The notes under the pieces: model-generated | What the model saw: the letters and a program-made list of their open reading frames with translations, nothing else | What the model was told of the DNA's origin: nothing | Databases searched by the model: none | Part shown: positions 1-8,509 of the stretch, piece after piece | Position numbering within the stretch: the first letter of the stretch is position 1 | Layout: each line of letters begins with the position of its first letter | Origin: JALSHZ01 sp964614535 | GTDB lineage: Bacteria; Pseudomonadota; Gammaproteobacteria; UWMA-0217 | Length of the DNA: 16,264 nucleotides | Reading direction: 5' to 3' | Assembly (NCBI GenBank): GCA_964614535.1 | Contig: CAZTOZ010000052.1 | Location: 1 to 16,264, forward strand | Position numbers and translations under genes: made by a program

Positions 1-1467
<1,467 letters not shown>

Positions 1468-1475
<8 letters not shown>

Positions 1476-2484
1476 GATCGCCTCCTTGGGTACGCGCCGG
1501 CAGCCGCAACAGCCGCCCCTTGCCGATGGCGATCGTCACCGACAGCAGCAGAGCCAGCGCCAGCGGCCACTGGTAGAGCTCGTCCACCGGGCGGTAGCTG
1601 AGGCTGTCCTCGGACAGCGGTTCGATCTCGTCGAGCAGGGCGTAGATGCGTTGCAGACTCTCGAGGTCGGTGGCGCGGAAATACTCCCCGCCGGTCTTCT
1701 TGGCGATCGCCTGCATCAGCGGTTCGTCCAGGTCGGAGCCGGGCACCTGCTGTAGGCCGAATGGCGTGTGCAGCTGTTGGGTTCTGGCGCCGATGCCGAT
1801 GGTGTAAATGCGAATACCCTCGGCGGCGGCCAGATCGGCCGCCTTGAGCGGATCCACGTGGCCGGCGGTGTTGGCGCCGTCGGTGAGCAGGATCAGCACG
1901 CGGTTTTTCTCCGGCTGCCGTTGCAGCCGCTTGATCGCCAGGCCGATGGCGTCGCCGATGGCGGTCTGCTGTCCGGCCAGTCCCATGGCGGCTTCGTCGA
2001 GCAGGGCCTTGACCGTCTTGCGGTCGAAGGTCAGCGGTGCTTGCAGGTAGGCCTGGGTGCCGAACAGGATCAGGCCGATGCGGTCCCCCTTGCGGCGCTC
2101 GATGAATTCGCCCGCCACCGCCTTGACCGCCGCCAGCCGGGTGATGGCGCGGCCGCCGATCGCCATGTCCTCGGTCAGCATCGAGCCGGAGATGTCCACC
2201 GCCAGCATCAGGCTGCGCCCGGTGACCGGCAGTTCGATGCTCTCGCCGATCAGCTGGGGCCGCGTCGCCGCCGTCACCAGCGCCAACCAGGCGGCCGCCG
2301 CCAGAATCGTCCAGATCCGGCGGTGCGGCTGCGCGCGCAATCCGATGCTGGTCGCCAGCGCGCCGAAAAACGGAATGCGCAATGCCGCCGGCGTGGCCTC
2401 CGGCGCGCGTGGCAGAAGCCAGGCCACCAGCAGCGGCAGCGGCAGCGCCAGAAAGGCCCAGGGCCATTGCAGACTGAGCGTCAT
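1468..2484 (-). CDS. BatA-like VWA domain membrane protein
   Basis: A 338-residue von Willebrand A protein, the usual BatA size. Membrane segments are seen at about 8-24, 57-74 and 305-321, an arrangement that would hold the VWA domain on one side of the inner membrane. The metal-ion-dependent adhesion site is complete: D97-I-S-G-S101, a threonine at T174 (GQQTAIGDA) and D202 in LTDGAN. The ATG at 2484 was chosen because it overlaps the stop of the preceding gene by four bases (ATGA) and gives the expected N-terminal membrane segment; an open frame continues upstream but lies within the neighbour. It ends inside the start of the BatB/TPR gene. The clustered VWA proteins are thought to act with the MoxR ATPase; the partner here is unknown. 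Confidence 0.93.
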
Positions 2485-2981
2485 CGCCGTGCCTCCGTCG
2501 CGGTGACTCGCTGCGTCCAGCGCCGCACCGCCTCCAGCAGGGCGTCGCCGTCGAACGGGGCTGGCAATCTGGCGCGGTAGGGGCCCTCGGCCAGCACCCT
2601 GCCTGGGCCGTGGGTGAAATCGGTGGTCTCGCCGCTGCGGTCGAGAAACGCCAGCCAGTCGTCGCCGGTCAATGAGGCGACGTCGGCGTCGGGAAAGTGG
2701 GTCAGGGCCATTTTGCGCAAAAAGACATTGATATCGATGACGGCGTGTTGCGGGTCCTCGCGCAGTTCGCGCGCCAGCCGTTGCAGCGTCGCCTCGATGC
2801 GCGCCCGTTCGCGGCGTTGGCGCCGCCAGCGCCACCACTGTCTGGTGGCCAGGCCCGAGAGCACCAGCAGCAGCGCGGCCGTGAGCCACCAGCCCGGCGC
2901 CGGCGGCCAGAAGCCGGGTTGCGGCGGCAGGTGGATCGCCTCCAGTTGCAGGGTCTGGGTACTGGGCGAGGGGGCGGCCAT
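2481..2981 (-). CDS. DUF4381 family membrane protein of the Bat cluster
   Basis: A 166-residue protein with a proline-rich opening (LQLEAIHLPPQPGFWPPAPG, residues 11-30), one membrane segment at about 31-47, a very basic stretch (WWRWRRQRRERAR) just after it, and a soluble domain that includes INVFLRKMAL and LTGDDWLAFLDR. This layout matches DUF4381, a family found almost only between DUF58 and VWA genes in MoxR clusters. No biochemical role is known. The ATG at 2981 shares one base with the DUF58 stop (TGATG), and the stop overlaps the batA-like start (ATGA), so translation is probably coupled. A start 54 bases upstream is possible but would lie inside the DUF58 gene. Confidence 0.85.
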   Translation of the reverse strand: MAAPSPSTQTLQLEAIHLPPQPGFWPPAPGWWLTAALLLVLSGLATRQWWRWRRQRRERARIEATLQRLARELREDPQHAVIDINVFLRKMALTHFPDADVASLTGDDWLAFLDRSGETTDFTHGPGRVLAEGPYRARLPAPFDGDALLEAVRRWTQRVTATEARR

Positions 2982-3997
2982 CAGGCTGCCTCCGAGTCCG
3001 TCGGTTGCGGCTTGCGCCGGTTGCTGCCGAACCACGATTGCAGGGCCTTGACCTCGTCGTCGCCGGTGTCGATCCGCAACAGCGGGATCTGGTGCTGGCG
3101 CATCGACTCGGCGATGCGGTGGTGGTGCTGCTCGAAGAAGGCGTCGTACTGCCGCCGGACCCCGGCGTCACGGGTATCGAGAAAGCCGGTCCGCTGGCCG
3201 TCGGTGACGGCGTAGAGCCCGGGCGGCGGCGCCTGTCGCTCCAGTGGATCGACGATCTGGATGGCCACCACGTCGTTGTGCTGCCGCAGCCGCTGGAGCT
3301 GGTGGCCGGTGTCGTCGTCGATGTCGTAGAAGTCGCCGATCAGGAAGATCAGCGAGCCGGGGCGCACGGTACGGCGCAGGCGCTCGAGGGCGGTGGTCAG
3401 ATGGCCCGGTTCCGGTCGGGCCGCCAGGCCGCGCAGCGGATCGGCGTAGGTGACGATGTTGCGGATCAGCGTCAGCACGCCACGTTGGCCGCGACGGGGA
3501 GGCAACTCGCTGTGATCGCCATTGAACAACAGCGCGCCGACGCGGTCGCCGTTGCGTGCGGCGGCCCAAGCCAGCAGCGTGGCGATGCGTGCCGCCACCA
3601 CCGACTTGAGCGCCTTGCGCGAGCCGAAGAAGAGGCTGGGGCCGAAGTCCAGCAGCAGCGCCACCGGCCGTTCGCGCTCCTCCTCATAGACTTTCACATG
3701 GGGTCTGCCGGCGCGGGCGGTGACGCGCCAGTCCATGCCGCGAATGTCGTCGCCGGGCTGGTAGATGCGTGATTCGGCATAGTCCATGCCGCGTCCGCGA
3801 AAGCGCGAGCGGTGGTTGCCGGTGATCGAGGCGGTGGCTGGCAGGCGGCGCGCCAGCTTGAGCTTGCGCGCCGGCTGTTGCAGGCCGATCAGCTCGGCGG
3901 TGGTGACGTGGGTGGCCGAGTTCAGCACCCCGGCGCCGGCGTCGCCGGCGGGCTGGTGCCGCGCGCGTCGCAGCCAGCTGGTGAGCCCGCCCGGCAT
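2981..3997 (-). CDS. DUF58 domain protein
   Basis: A 338-residue protein carrying the DUF58 signature at residues 68-110 (GRGMDYAESRIYQPGDDIR, then MDWRVTARAGRPHVKVYEEE). After it comes a VWA-like fold with a degenerate MIDAS (D117-F-G-P-S121). No membrane segment is evident, so it is probably cytoplasmic or peripheral. The family is almost always encoded beside a MoxR ATPase and is thought to be an adaptor or substrate of that ATPase; this is family knowledge, not visible here. The ATG at 3997 shares its first base with the MoxR stop codon (TGATG); a longer frame reaching 4174 lies inside the ATPase gene and is rejected. Confidence 0.93.
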   Translation of the reverse strand: MPGGLTSWLRRARHQPAGDAGAGVLNSATHVTTAELIGLQQPARKLKLARRLPATASITGNHRSRFRGRGMDYAESRIYQPGDDIRGMDWRVTARAGRPHVKVYEEERERPVALLLDFGPSLFFGSRKALKSVVAARIATLLAWAAARNGDRVGALLFNGDHSELPPRRGQRGVLTLIRNIVTYADPLRGLAARPEPGHLTTALERLRRTVRPGSLIFLIGDFYDIDDDTGHQLQRLRQHNDVVAIQIVDPLERQAPPPGLYAVTDGQRTGFLDTRDAGVRRQYDAFFEQHHHRIAESMRQHQIPLLRIDTGDDEVKALQSWFGSNRRKPQPTDSEAA

Positions 3998-5010
3998 CAG
4001 GCCACCGGCGTATGGCGGATCAGCGCGTCGATCACCCGGTCCGGGGTGACGCCTTCGGCCTCCGCTTCGTAGGAGAGCAGAATGCGATGGCGCAGCACGT
4101 CGTGGGCGATGGCCTGCACGTCCTCGGGCGAGACGTAGTCCCGCTCCTGCAGCCAGGCGTGGGCGCGGGCGCAACGGTCCAGTGCGATGGTGCCGCGCGG
4201 GCTGGCGCCATAGCTGATCCAGCGGGCCAGCTCGGCGCTGTAGGGAGAGGGGTCGCGGCTGGCCAGCACCAGTTGCACCAGGTACTCCTGCACCGGCGCC
4301 GCCATGTGCATCCCCAGCAGCGCCTGTTGGACCTCTTCCACCTGGGTCTTGGAGAGCTGCGGCAGATCCTCGGTGATGACGGCGTACTGGGCGCTGGCCT
4401 GGCGGCGCGCCAGTTCGAGGATCCGGTGTTCGTGGCTGGCGGAGGGGTAGTCGATCAGCACGTGCATCAGGAACCGGTCGAGCTGGGCCTCCGGCAACGG
4501 GTAGGTTCCCTCCTGCTCGATCGGGTTCTGCGTCGCCATGACCAGGAACGGCCGTGGCAGTTTGTAGGTGGTGCGGCCGACGGTGATCTGCCGCTCCCCC
4601 ATCGCCTCCAGCAGCGCCGATTGCACCTTGGCCGGGGCGCGGTTGATCTCGTCGGCGAGGATCAGGTTGTGGAACAGCGGCCCCGGCTGGAAGACGAACT
4701 CGCCGGTCTCGGGGCGGTAGACGTCGGTGCCGGTCAGGTCGCCGGGCAGCAGGTCGGGGGTGAACTGGAGACGGTGGAAGTCCCCTTCGATCATCTCCGC
4801 CAGCGCCTTGATGGCGGTGGTCTTGGCCAGCCCCGGCGCACCTTCGACCAGCAGGTGGCCGTCGGCCAGCAGCGCGATCAGCAACCGGTCGATCAATGCC
4901 TCCTGGCCAATGATGCGCTCGCGCAGATGGGCGCGCACCGCCTGGAACGCGGGCAGGTGTTCGTTGAGCGCGTCGCTCTGTTGTACCGCTTCGGTGGGTT
5001 CGTTGGTCAT
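3997..5010 (-). CDS. MoxR family AAA+ ATPase
   Basis: A 337-residue AAA+ ATPase of the MoxR class, thought to act as a chaperone that remodels or matures partner proteins, often VWA-domain ones. Visible motifs are Walker A GAPGLAKT (57-64), Walker B LILADE (116-121), sensor 1 ATQNP (159-163), and a conserved block EGTYPLPEAQLDRF (167-180). Length is normal. It is the first gene of the five-gene Bat-type operon running to the left edge. The ATG at 5010 follows a weak ribosome site (GGTGA). The 166-base gap to the next gene upstream contains a strong hairpin at 5116-5145, so the operon probably has its own promoter, although no convincing -35/-10 pair was found. Confidence 0.96.
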   Translation of the reverse strand: MTNEPTEAVQQSDALNEHLPAFQAVRAHLRERIIGQEALIDRLLIALLADGHLLVEGAPGLAKTTAIKALAEMIEGDFHRLQFTPDLLPGDLTGTDVYRPETGEFVFQPGPLFHNLILADEINRAPAKVQSALLEAMGERQITVGRTTYKLPRPFLVMATQNPIEQEGTYPLPEAQLDRFLMHVLIDYPSASHEHRILELARRQASAQYAVITEDLPQLSKTQVEEVQQALLGMHMAAPVQEYLVQLVLASRDPSPYSAELARWISYGASPRGTIALDRCARAHAWLQERDYVSPEDVQAIAHDVLRHRILLSYEAEAEGVTPDRVIDALIRHTPVA

Positions 5011-5115
5011 GGCGTCACCGCTGATGTGGACTGTGGCTGATCTTTGGGGTGGGGATGGGGGAAATCAAGCGAATTTGCCAGAACGGCCGGGTTGGCGGGG
5101 TTACGGTTTGGTAAG

Positions 5116-5145
5116 GCTGGCCGCCGGTGGTGGAAGGCGGCCAGC
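5116..5145 (-). terminator. Strong hairpin downstream of the FmdE-like gene
   Basis: Perfect 10-bp inverted repeat (GCTGGCCGCC / GGCGGCCAGC) with a 10-base loop, starting 31 bases past the stop of the FmdE-like gene and about 105 bases before the MoxR start. It is well placed to end the FmdE transcript. On the minus strand it is followed by CTTACCAAACC rather than a U-run, so it is not a textbook intrinsic terminator; a stabilising 3' hairpin or attenuator is the alternative. Confidence 0.5.
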
Positions 5146-5176
5146 GGGAGCGGGGGGAGGGATGCGGTGGCCGCCG

Positions 5177-5782
5177 TCAATCGACGTGGGAGAGGGTGAT
5201 GGTCGCCTTGCCGTCGTCTTCGAGAATGGCCACGACGCGCTCGCGCCAGAGGCGGCCGAAGGTCCGACGTGCCTCGCAATCGGCCTGGCCGCTCATGATT
5301 TGCGCCATCAGCGGCTTGGTCTGCGGATCGGGCGGAATGGCCGACGGGTCGTAGCTGACGCCCACTTTCTGGCCGTTGTCGCAGCGCTCGAAGACGAACA
5401 CGCCGCCATCGCCGTCGGCGAAGGTCATCAGGCCGCTGCGGGCGAATTGGCCGTTGAGGCCGTGGAAGCCGTTGTCGGCCGCCGCGCCGGTGATCAGCGT
5501 CATCACCTGGCTGATGGGGCCGTTGACGCCGGCGCTGGCCGGGCCGGGCACGGTGATGCGGACCTGGCCCCGGATCGGCGTGCACTCCTCGTAGAGTGCC
5601 TTGAGTGCGTGGATCGTCATCAGAAAGGCGCCCGCGACGGTGGGGCAGGCGTGCCCCGAGAGCTTGACGGCATCCCAGAAGCGATAGACGAAATAGCCTT
5701 CTCCGGCCCCCAGCAACTCGGCCAGCGGGTCGTGCAGCGCGATACAGGGTTGCTCGGGATAGAGTTCGTGCATTTCTTTCAT
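5177..5782 (-). CDS. FmdE-like (formylmethanofuran dehydrogenase subunit E domain) protein
   Basis: A 201-residue cytoplasmic protein resembling the FmdE domain family. The key block is LSGHACPTVAGAF (residues 41-53), matching the family's Gly-His-x-Cys-Pro metal-binding motif, and ITGAAADNGFHGL (97-109) resembles the usual TGCTxGKGN segment but without its cysteine. Other cysteines lie at 3, 67, 134 and 169. In bacteria such proteins occur without formylmethanofuran dehydrogenase and their role is unknown; a link to molybdenum enzymes is sometimes inferred. The ATG at 5782 was chosen over a TTG at 5860, because the frame between them crosses a likely -10 element and FNR box. The gene stands alone between an FNR-type promoter and a hairpin. 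The family call is moderate; the gene itself is secure. Confidence 0.7.
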   Translation of the reverse strand: MKEMHELYPEQPCIALHDPLAELLGAGEGYFVYRFWDAVKLSGHACPTVAGAFLMTIHALKALYEECTPIRGQVRITVPGPASAGVNGPISQVMTLITGAAADNGFHGLNGQFARSGLMTFADGDGGVFVFERCDNGQKVGVSYDPSAIPPDPQTKPLMAQIMSGQADCEARRTFGRLWRERVVAILEDDGKATITLSHVD

Positions 5783-5819
5783 GGCGGCAGGGTCCGGTTC
5801 TGTGGCAGACGGTGTTTCG

Positions 5820-5860
5820 ATTGTAGCCGCTGGTGATGGTTTCGCCCTGAGCCAGATCAA
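5820..5860 (-). promoter_or_regulatory. FNR/Anr-type (class II) promoter of the FmdE-like gene
   Basis: The minus strand at 5860-5847 reads TTGATCTGGCTCAG, matching 8 of the 10 conserved bases of the FNR box (TTGAT-N4-ATCAA). A -10 hexamer TACAAT lies at 5825-5820, placing a start site near 5813. The box is then centred at about -40.5 to -41.5, the standard spacing for FNR class II activation, and no good -35 is present, as expected for an activated promoter. The leader would be about 30 bases. This predicts induction at low oxygen. Confidence 0.5.
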
Positions 5861-5959
5861 GGGCGGGGCCGCGTGACGGTGACCGGGTCGAGCCTCGTGC
5901 CGCCGGCGGTGTGCGCACCGGCACTGTTACCGGGGGTGGCATCGGGATAAGATCGGCCC

Positions 5960-6202
5960 ATGGCCAACCACTCACCAACAGCGGAACAGGAGCGGGTCGA
6001 TGCCGTCGTCGAACGGGTCTGTGCACTCGGGTGCGCCGCCGTCTATCGTCTGCTGGAGGCGGTGGACCGGGGCGAACAGCCGGAGGCGCTGGCGGGCATC
6101 GACGGGGATCTGCGGGCGCGGGTGCTGGTCGAGCTGCGTAGCGTGATGGCCGTCTACGATGCGCGCGAGGGTGGCGCCTCCTGCAAACTGCCCAACCTCT
6201 GA
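5960..6202 (+). CDS. Small conserved-looking protein of unknown function
   Basis: An 80-residue acidic, helix-rich protein with no membrane segment or signal peptide. Notable stretches are VERVCALGCAAVYRLLEAVD (residues 17-36) and LRARVLVELRSVMAVYDARE (51-70). The two cysteines, C21 and C25, sit four residues apart; a third is near the C-terminus. I do not recognise the family. It is divergent from the FmdE-like gene and converges on the CpdA-like gene with only six bases between stop codons. No clear Shine-Dalgarno precedes the ATG. Its coding nature is supported by sharply different codon positions from the surroundings and by neat packing between neighbours; its function is unknown. Confidence 0.65.
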   Translation: MANHSPTAEQERVDAVVERVCALGCAAVYRLLEAVDRGEQPEALAGIDGDLRARVLVELRSVMAVYDAREGGASCKLPNL

Positions 6203-6208
6203 AGCGTG

Positions 6209-7069
6209 TCAGAATGCCCGGCCGGGCACCCCGTTGCGGTAGCGGTCGGGGGCGCCGGTGAAACCAGGGCCCGCCGGTTGATGGGAGAACACCACCGCCG
6301 TATCGATACGGCCATCGGGGTACAGCGCCAGCCGGCGGTAGGCTGGTGCCTGCGATGTGAACGCCAGCAAATCGCTCTGCGGCTCGAACTGCAGGCAGGT
6401 GGATGGCGTACCGAGAATGCGGATGCCATCGACCATGCGGTCGAGCTGCTGGTGGATATGTCCGCAGACGATGGCGCGAACCCGCCCGATGCCGCCGAGA
6501 TGCGCCAGCATCGCCTCCCCGTTGACCATGCCGTATTCACCGTCCAGCCACTTGCTGCCGACCGGAACCGGGTGGTGATGGGTGAATACCACGATGTGAT
6601 GCTCGGGGTGGCGGGCCGCCATCGCCTCGATCCATGCGAGCTGGATGGTGGAGATCTCACCGCGGTTGTCGCTGCGGCAGGCCGAATCGACGAACAGCAG
6701 CAGCCAGTCCCGCATCACCACCTGGCGGGGCATCGACACCGTGCCGTCGCCCAGCGCGGCCGCCAGCCGCCGCCGGTCGTCGTGGTTGCCGGGCAGGCAA
6801 TAGACCGGTGCGCCCTCGCCGCCGAGCAGCCGCGCGAAACGGCGGTAGGCCGCGGTCTCGCCGTCCTGGGCGATATCGCCGGTGACCACGAGCGCATCGA
6901 ACCACGGCTCGTTGACCTGAATGTCGTCCAGCACCGTCGACAGCGTCTCGGTGGTGTTGAGTTCGCGGCCGCCGGCGCACCAGTCGAGTCGCTCCTCCTC
7001 GCTGGCGTGCAGGTGGAGGTCGGTGATCTGAATGATTCGTAGCGGCTCTGCTTCCTTGAGTACCGGCAT
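6209..7069 (-). CDS. cpdA: CpdA-like metallophosphoesterase, probable 3',5'-cAMP phosphodiesterase
   Basis: A 286-residue calcineurin-type phosphoesterase, close in length to E. coli CpdA, which hydrolyses cAMP to AMP. All metal-binding motifs are present: D17-L-H19, G64-D65, G94-N-H-D97, H164 in THHHP, and G203-H-I-H206. It is predicted to be cytoplasmic with no signal peptide. The ATG at 7069 is preceded by a good ribosome site (AAGGA, six bases away). It lies 76 bases downstream of the O-antigen-ligase-type gene on the same strand, with an extended -10-like motif in that gap, so it could be read through or have its own promoter. The family also includes cGMP and other phosphodiesterases, so cAMP specificity is inferred. 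Confidence 0.85.
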   Translation of the reverse strand: MPVLKEAEPLRIIQITDLHLHASEEERLDWCAGGRELNTTETLSTVLDDIQVNEPWFDALVVTGDIAQDGETAAYRRFARLLGGEGAPVYCLPGNHDDRRRLAAALGDGTVSMPRQVVMRDWLLLFVDSACRSDNRGEISTIQLAWIEAMAARHPEHHIVVFTHHHPVPVGSKWLDGEYGMVNGEAMLAHLGGIGRVRAIVCGHIHQQLDRMVDGIRILGTPSTCLQFEPQSDLLAFTSQAPAYRRLALYPDGRIDTAVVFSHQPAGPGFTGAPDRYRNGVPGRAF

Positions 7070-7106
7070 CTCTCTTCCTTCGATTGGGCGTTCGTCGAGT
7101 GTGACG

Positions 7107-7115
7107 AAGATACCA
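7107..7115 (-). promoter_or_regulatory. Possible extended -10 promoter for the cpdA-like gene
   Basis: The minus strand reads TGGTATCTT, a TG-n extended -10 element (TATCTT, 4 of 6 to consensus), 37 bases upstream of the start codon in the 76-base gap behind the ligase-type gene. No clear -35 is seen, so this is tentative. Confidence 0.3.
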
Positions 7116-7145
7116 GAAGCGCGGAAAACCGGGATGACGCAGTTC

Positions 7146-8423
7146 TCAACGTGGCGACTCTTCCGCGCGTGGCGGGTGCAGCGCCAGCACCAGCAGCGCC
7201 AGCAGCAGCAACAGAAAGACGTGCAGCCCGCGAATATAGAGCCAGGAGTGGGTCAGGCCGAAGACGAAGCCGTTGGCCAGCAGCGCGATGCCGGTGGCGG
7301 CGGCCTGCTGCTGCGCCACCGTGGCGCCGGCATGGCGCAGCCGGTGGATGAAGAGGCGCAGCGGCAGCGCGAAGACCGCCAGCAGCATCGTCGCCAGGCC
7401 GATCACGCCCGTGGAGGCGAAGGCATCGACGAAGATGTTGTGCAGATGGAAGTTGGAATTGTCCGGCACCGGCGGCAACTCGCCCGCCGCCATCAGGCGG
7501 TCGTAGTCGATCTGCACGTCGCCGAGGCCGGTGCCGAGCCAGAAGTGGGCCATGCCGGTCTTCCAGCCGGAGATCAACATCGTCGCCCGCGCGGCGATCG
7601 AGGTGTATTGCGTATCGCCAGCCAGGAAGCGTTTGGGCTCCTCCACCAGCCGCAGCCAGTGGGCGTGCCAGAACTCCGACAGCCAGAAGGTCGCTGTCAG
7701 CAGGAGCGTGGCGGCCAGCAGGCCACCGCAGAAGAGCACCAGCCCCCGCCGGGAGAAGCCGTTGCGCAGCGTCCAGGCCAGCAGCAGCACCGGCAGGCTG
7801 GCGAGGAAGGCCAGCAGTGCCCCCCGCGAACCGGTGGTGACGACACCGTAGAGCGCACCAACGGCCAGCAGTACCGACAGCGCGCGTTGCCGCCAGTCGG
7901 CCGTCAGGCCGTGGCCGAGCAGCACCAGCGCCGCCAGCGTGCCGAGATGGCCGAAGGTATTGGGCTGTAGTCCGCCGAGATAGCCCGTCCGCTCCGCGCC
8001 CAGCCAGTGCTGCTCGTACACCGCCACGGCGAATATGGTGATCGCCGCCCCGGCCATGCCGATCCGCAGGATCCACGCCAGCCGGTCGCGCAACAGCGCC
8101 AGCCAGCCCATGATTGGAATGGCCAGCAGAAACGGGTGGTATTTTTCGAAGCGCCGGCCGGCCATCGTCCAGTTTTCATTGTTCAGCAGGCTCAACAGCG
8201 CGGCGGCGACGTAGAGGGCGAACGCGGCCCACAGCAGCCGCGACTCGGCCGGCAGCATCGCCAGGCCACGCCAGCCGGTGGCCAGCGCCATCAGGGCCAC
8301 CACGCCGGCAAGCCCGGTCAGCAGGCTCGCCTGCACTGGCGCCAGTGCGAAGAAGATCAGCAAAAGCCCGGTGCTGGCCGTGATCAGCAGCGGTCTCTCC
8401 GTCGTTTGCGGTAGTCTGTCCAT
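7146..8423 (-). CDS. O-antigen ligase / polymerase family membrane protein (Wzy_C type)
   Basis: A 425-residue polytopic inner-membrane protein with about ten to twelve hydrophobic segments. The family landmark VVTTGSRGALLAFLASLPVL begins at residue 194, and a large periplasmic-type loop (about 245-335) contains AARATM (R279), FWLGTGLGD (294-302) and HLHNIFVDAFASTGVIG (326-342), with the conserved His in HN. These proteins transfer polymerised glycan from undecaprenyl diphosphate to lipid A core, or polymerise or attach glycans to other acceptors; sequence alone does not separate these roles. It diverges from a capsular-type glycosyltransferase, which supports a surface-glycan role. The ATG at 8423 follows closely on an extended -10 motif, so the leader may be very short. 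Confidence 0.85.
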   Translation of the reverse strand: MDRLPQTTERPLLITASTGLLLIFFALAPVQASLLTGLAGVVALMALATGWRGLAMLPAESRLLWAAFALYVAAALLSLLNNENWTMAGRRFEKYHPFLLAIPIMGWLALLRDRLAWILRIGMAGAAITIFAVAVYEQHWLGAERTGYLGGLQPNTFGHLGTLAALVLLGHGLTADWRQRALSVLLAVGALYGVVTTGSRGALLAFLASLPVLLLAWTLRNGFSRRGLVLFCGGLLAATLLLTATFWLSEFWHAHWLRLVEEPKRFLAGDTQYTSIAARATMLISGWKTGMAHFWLGTGLGDVQIDYDRLMAAGELPPVPDNSNFHLHNIFVDAFASTGVIGLATMLLAVFALPLRLFIHRLRHAGATVAQQQAAATGIALLANGFVFGLTHSWLYIRGLHVFLLLLLALLVLALHPPRAEESPR

Positions 8424-8432
8424 GGCGTGCCG

Positions 8433-8441
8433 ACTATATCA
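8433..8441 (-). promoter_or_regulatory. Extended -10 element for the O-antigen-ligase-type gene
   Basis: The minus strand reads TGATATAGT: a TG-n extension followed by TATAGT, 5 of 6 to the consensus. The start site would fall a few bases before the ATG at 8423, giving an almost leaderless mRNA. It forms an inverted repeat (TATATCAG/CTGATATA) with the divergent -10 at 8472-8480. Confidence 0.4.
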
Positions 8442-8471
8442 GGGTGGCGCCGCGATCATGGCGTGAACTGC

Positions 8472-8480
8472 TGATATATT
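8472..8480 (+). promoter_or_regulatory. Extended -10 element for the capsular-type glycosyltransferase
   Basis: TGATATATT: TG-n followed by TATATT, 5 of 6 to the consensus, with no clear -35. A start near 8487 would give a leader of about 23 bases that includes the CAGGAG ribosome site at 8495-8500. Confidence 0.45.
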
Positions 8481-8509
8481 GCGCTGTTTCTCAACAGGAG
8501 CCGAAATCG

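Noticed and set aside
4012..5040. Long plus-strand open frame opposite the MoxR ATPase
   Set aside because: High G+C produces long antisense frames; its product is low in recognisable motifs, while the minus strand encodes a complete ATPase.
5020..5080. Possible -35/-10 pair (TTGATT, 17 bases, AAAGAT) for the MoxR operon
   Set aside because: The -10 matches only 3 of 6 consensus bases; too weak to list as a promoter.
6715..8076. 453-residue minus-strand frame spanning the ligase-type and cpdA-like genes
   Set aside because: It is out of frame with two well-supported genes and Arg/Ala/Gly-rich, typical of a high-GC shadow.
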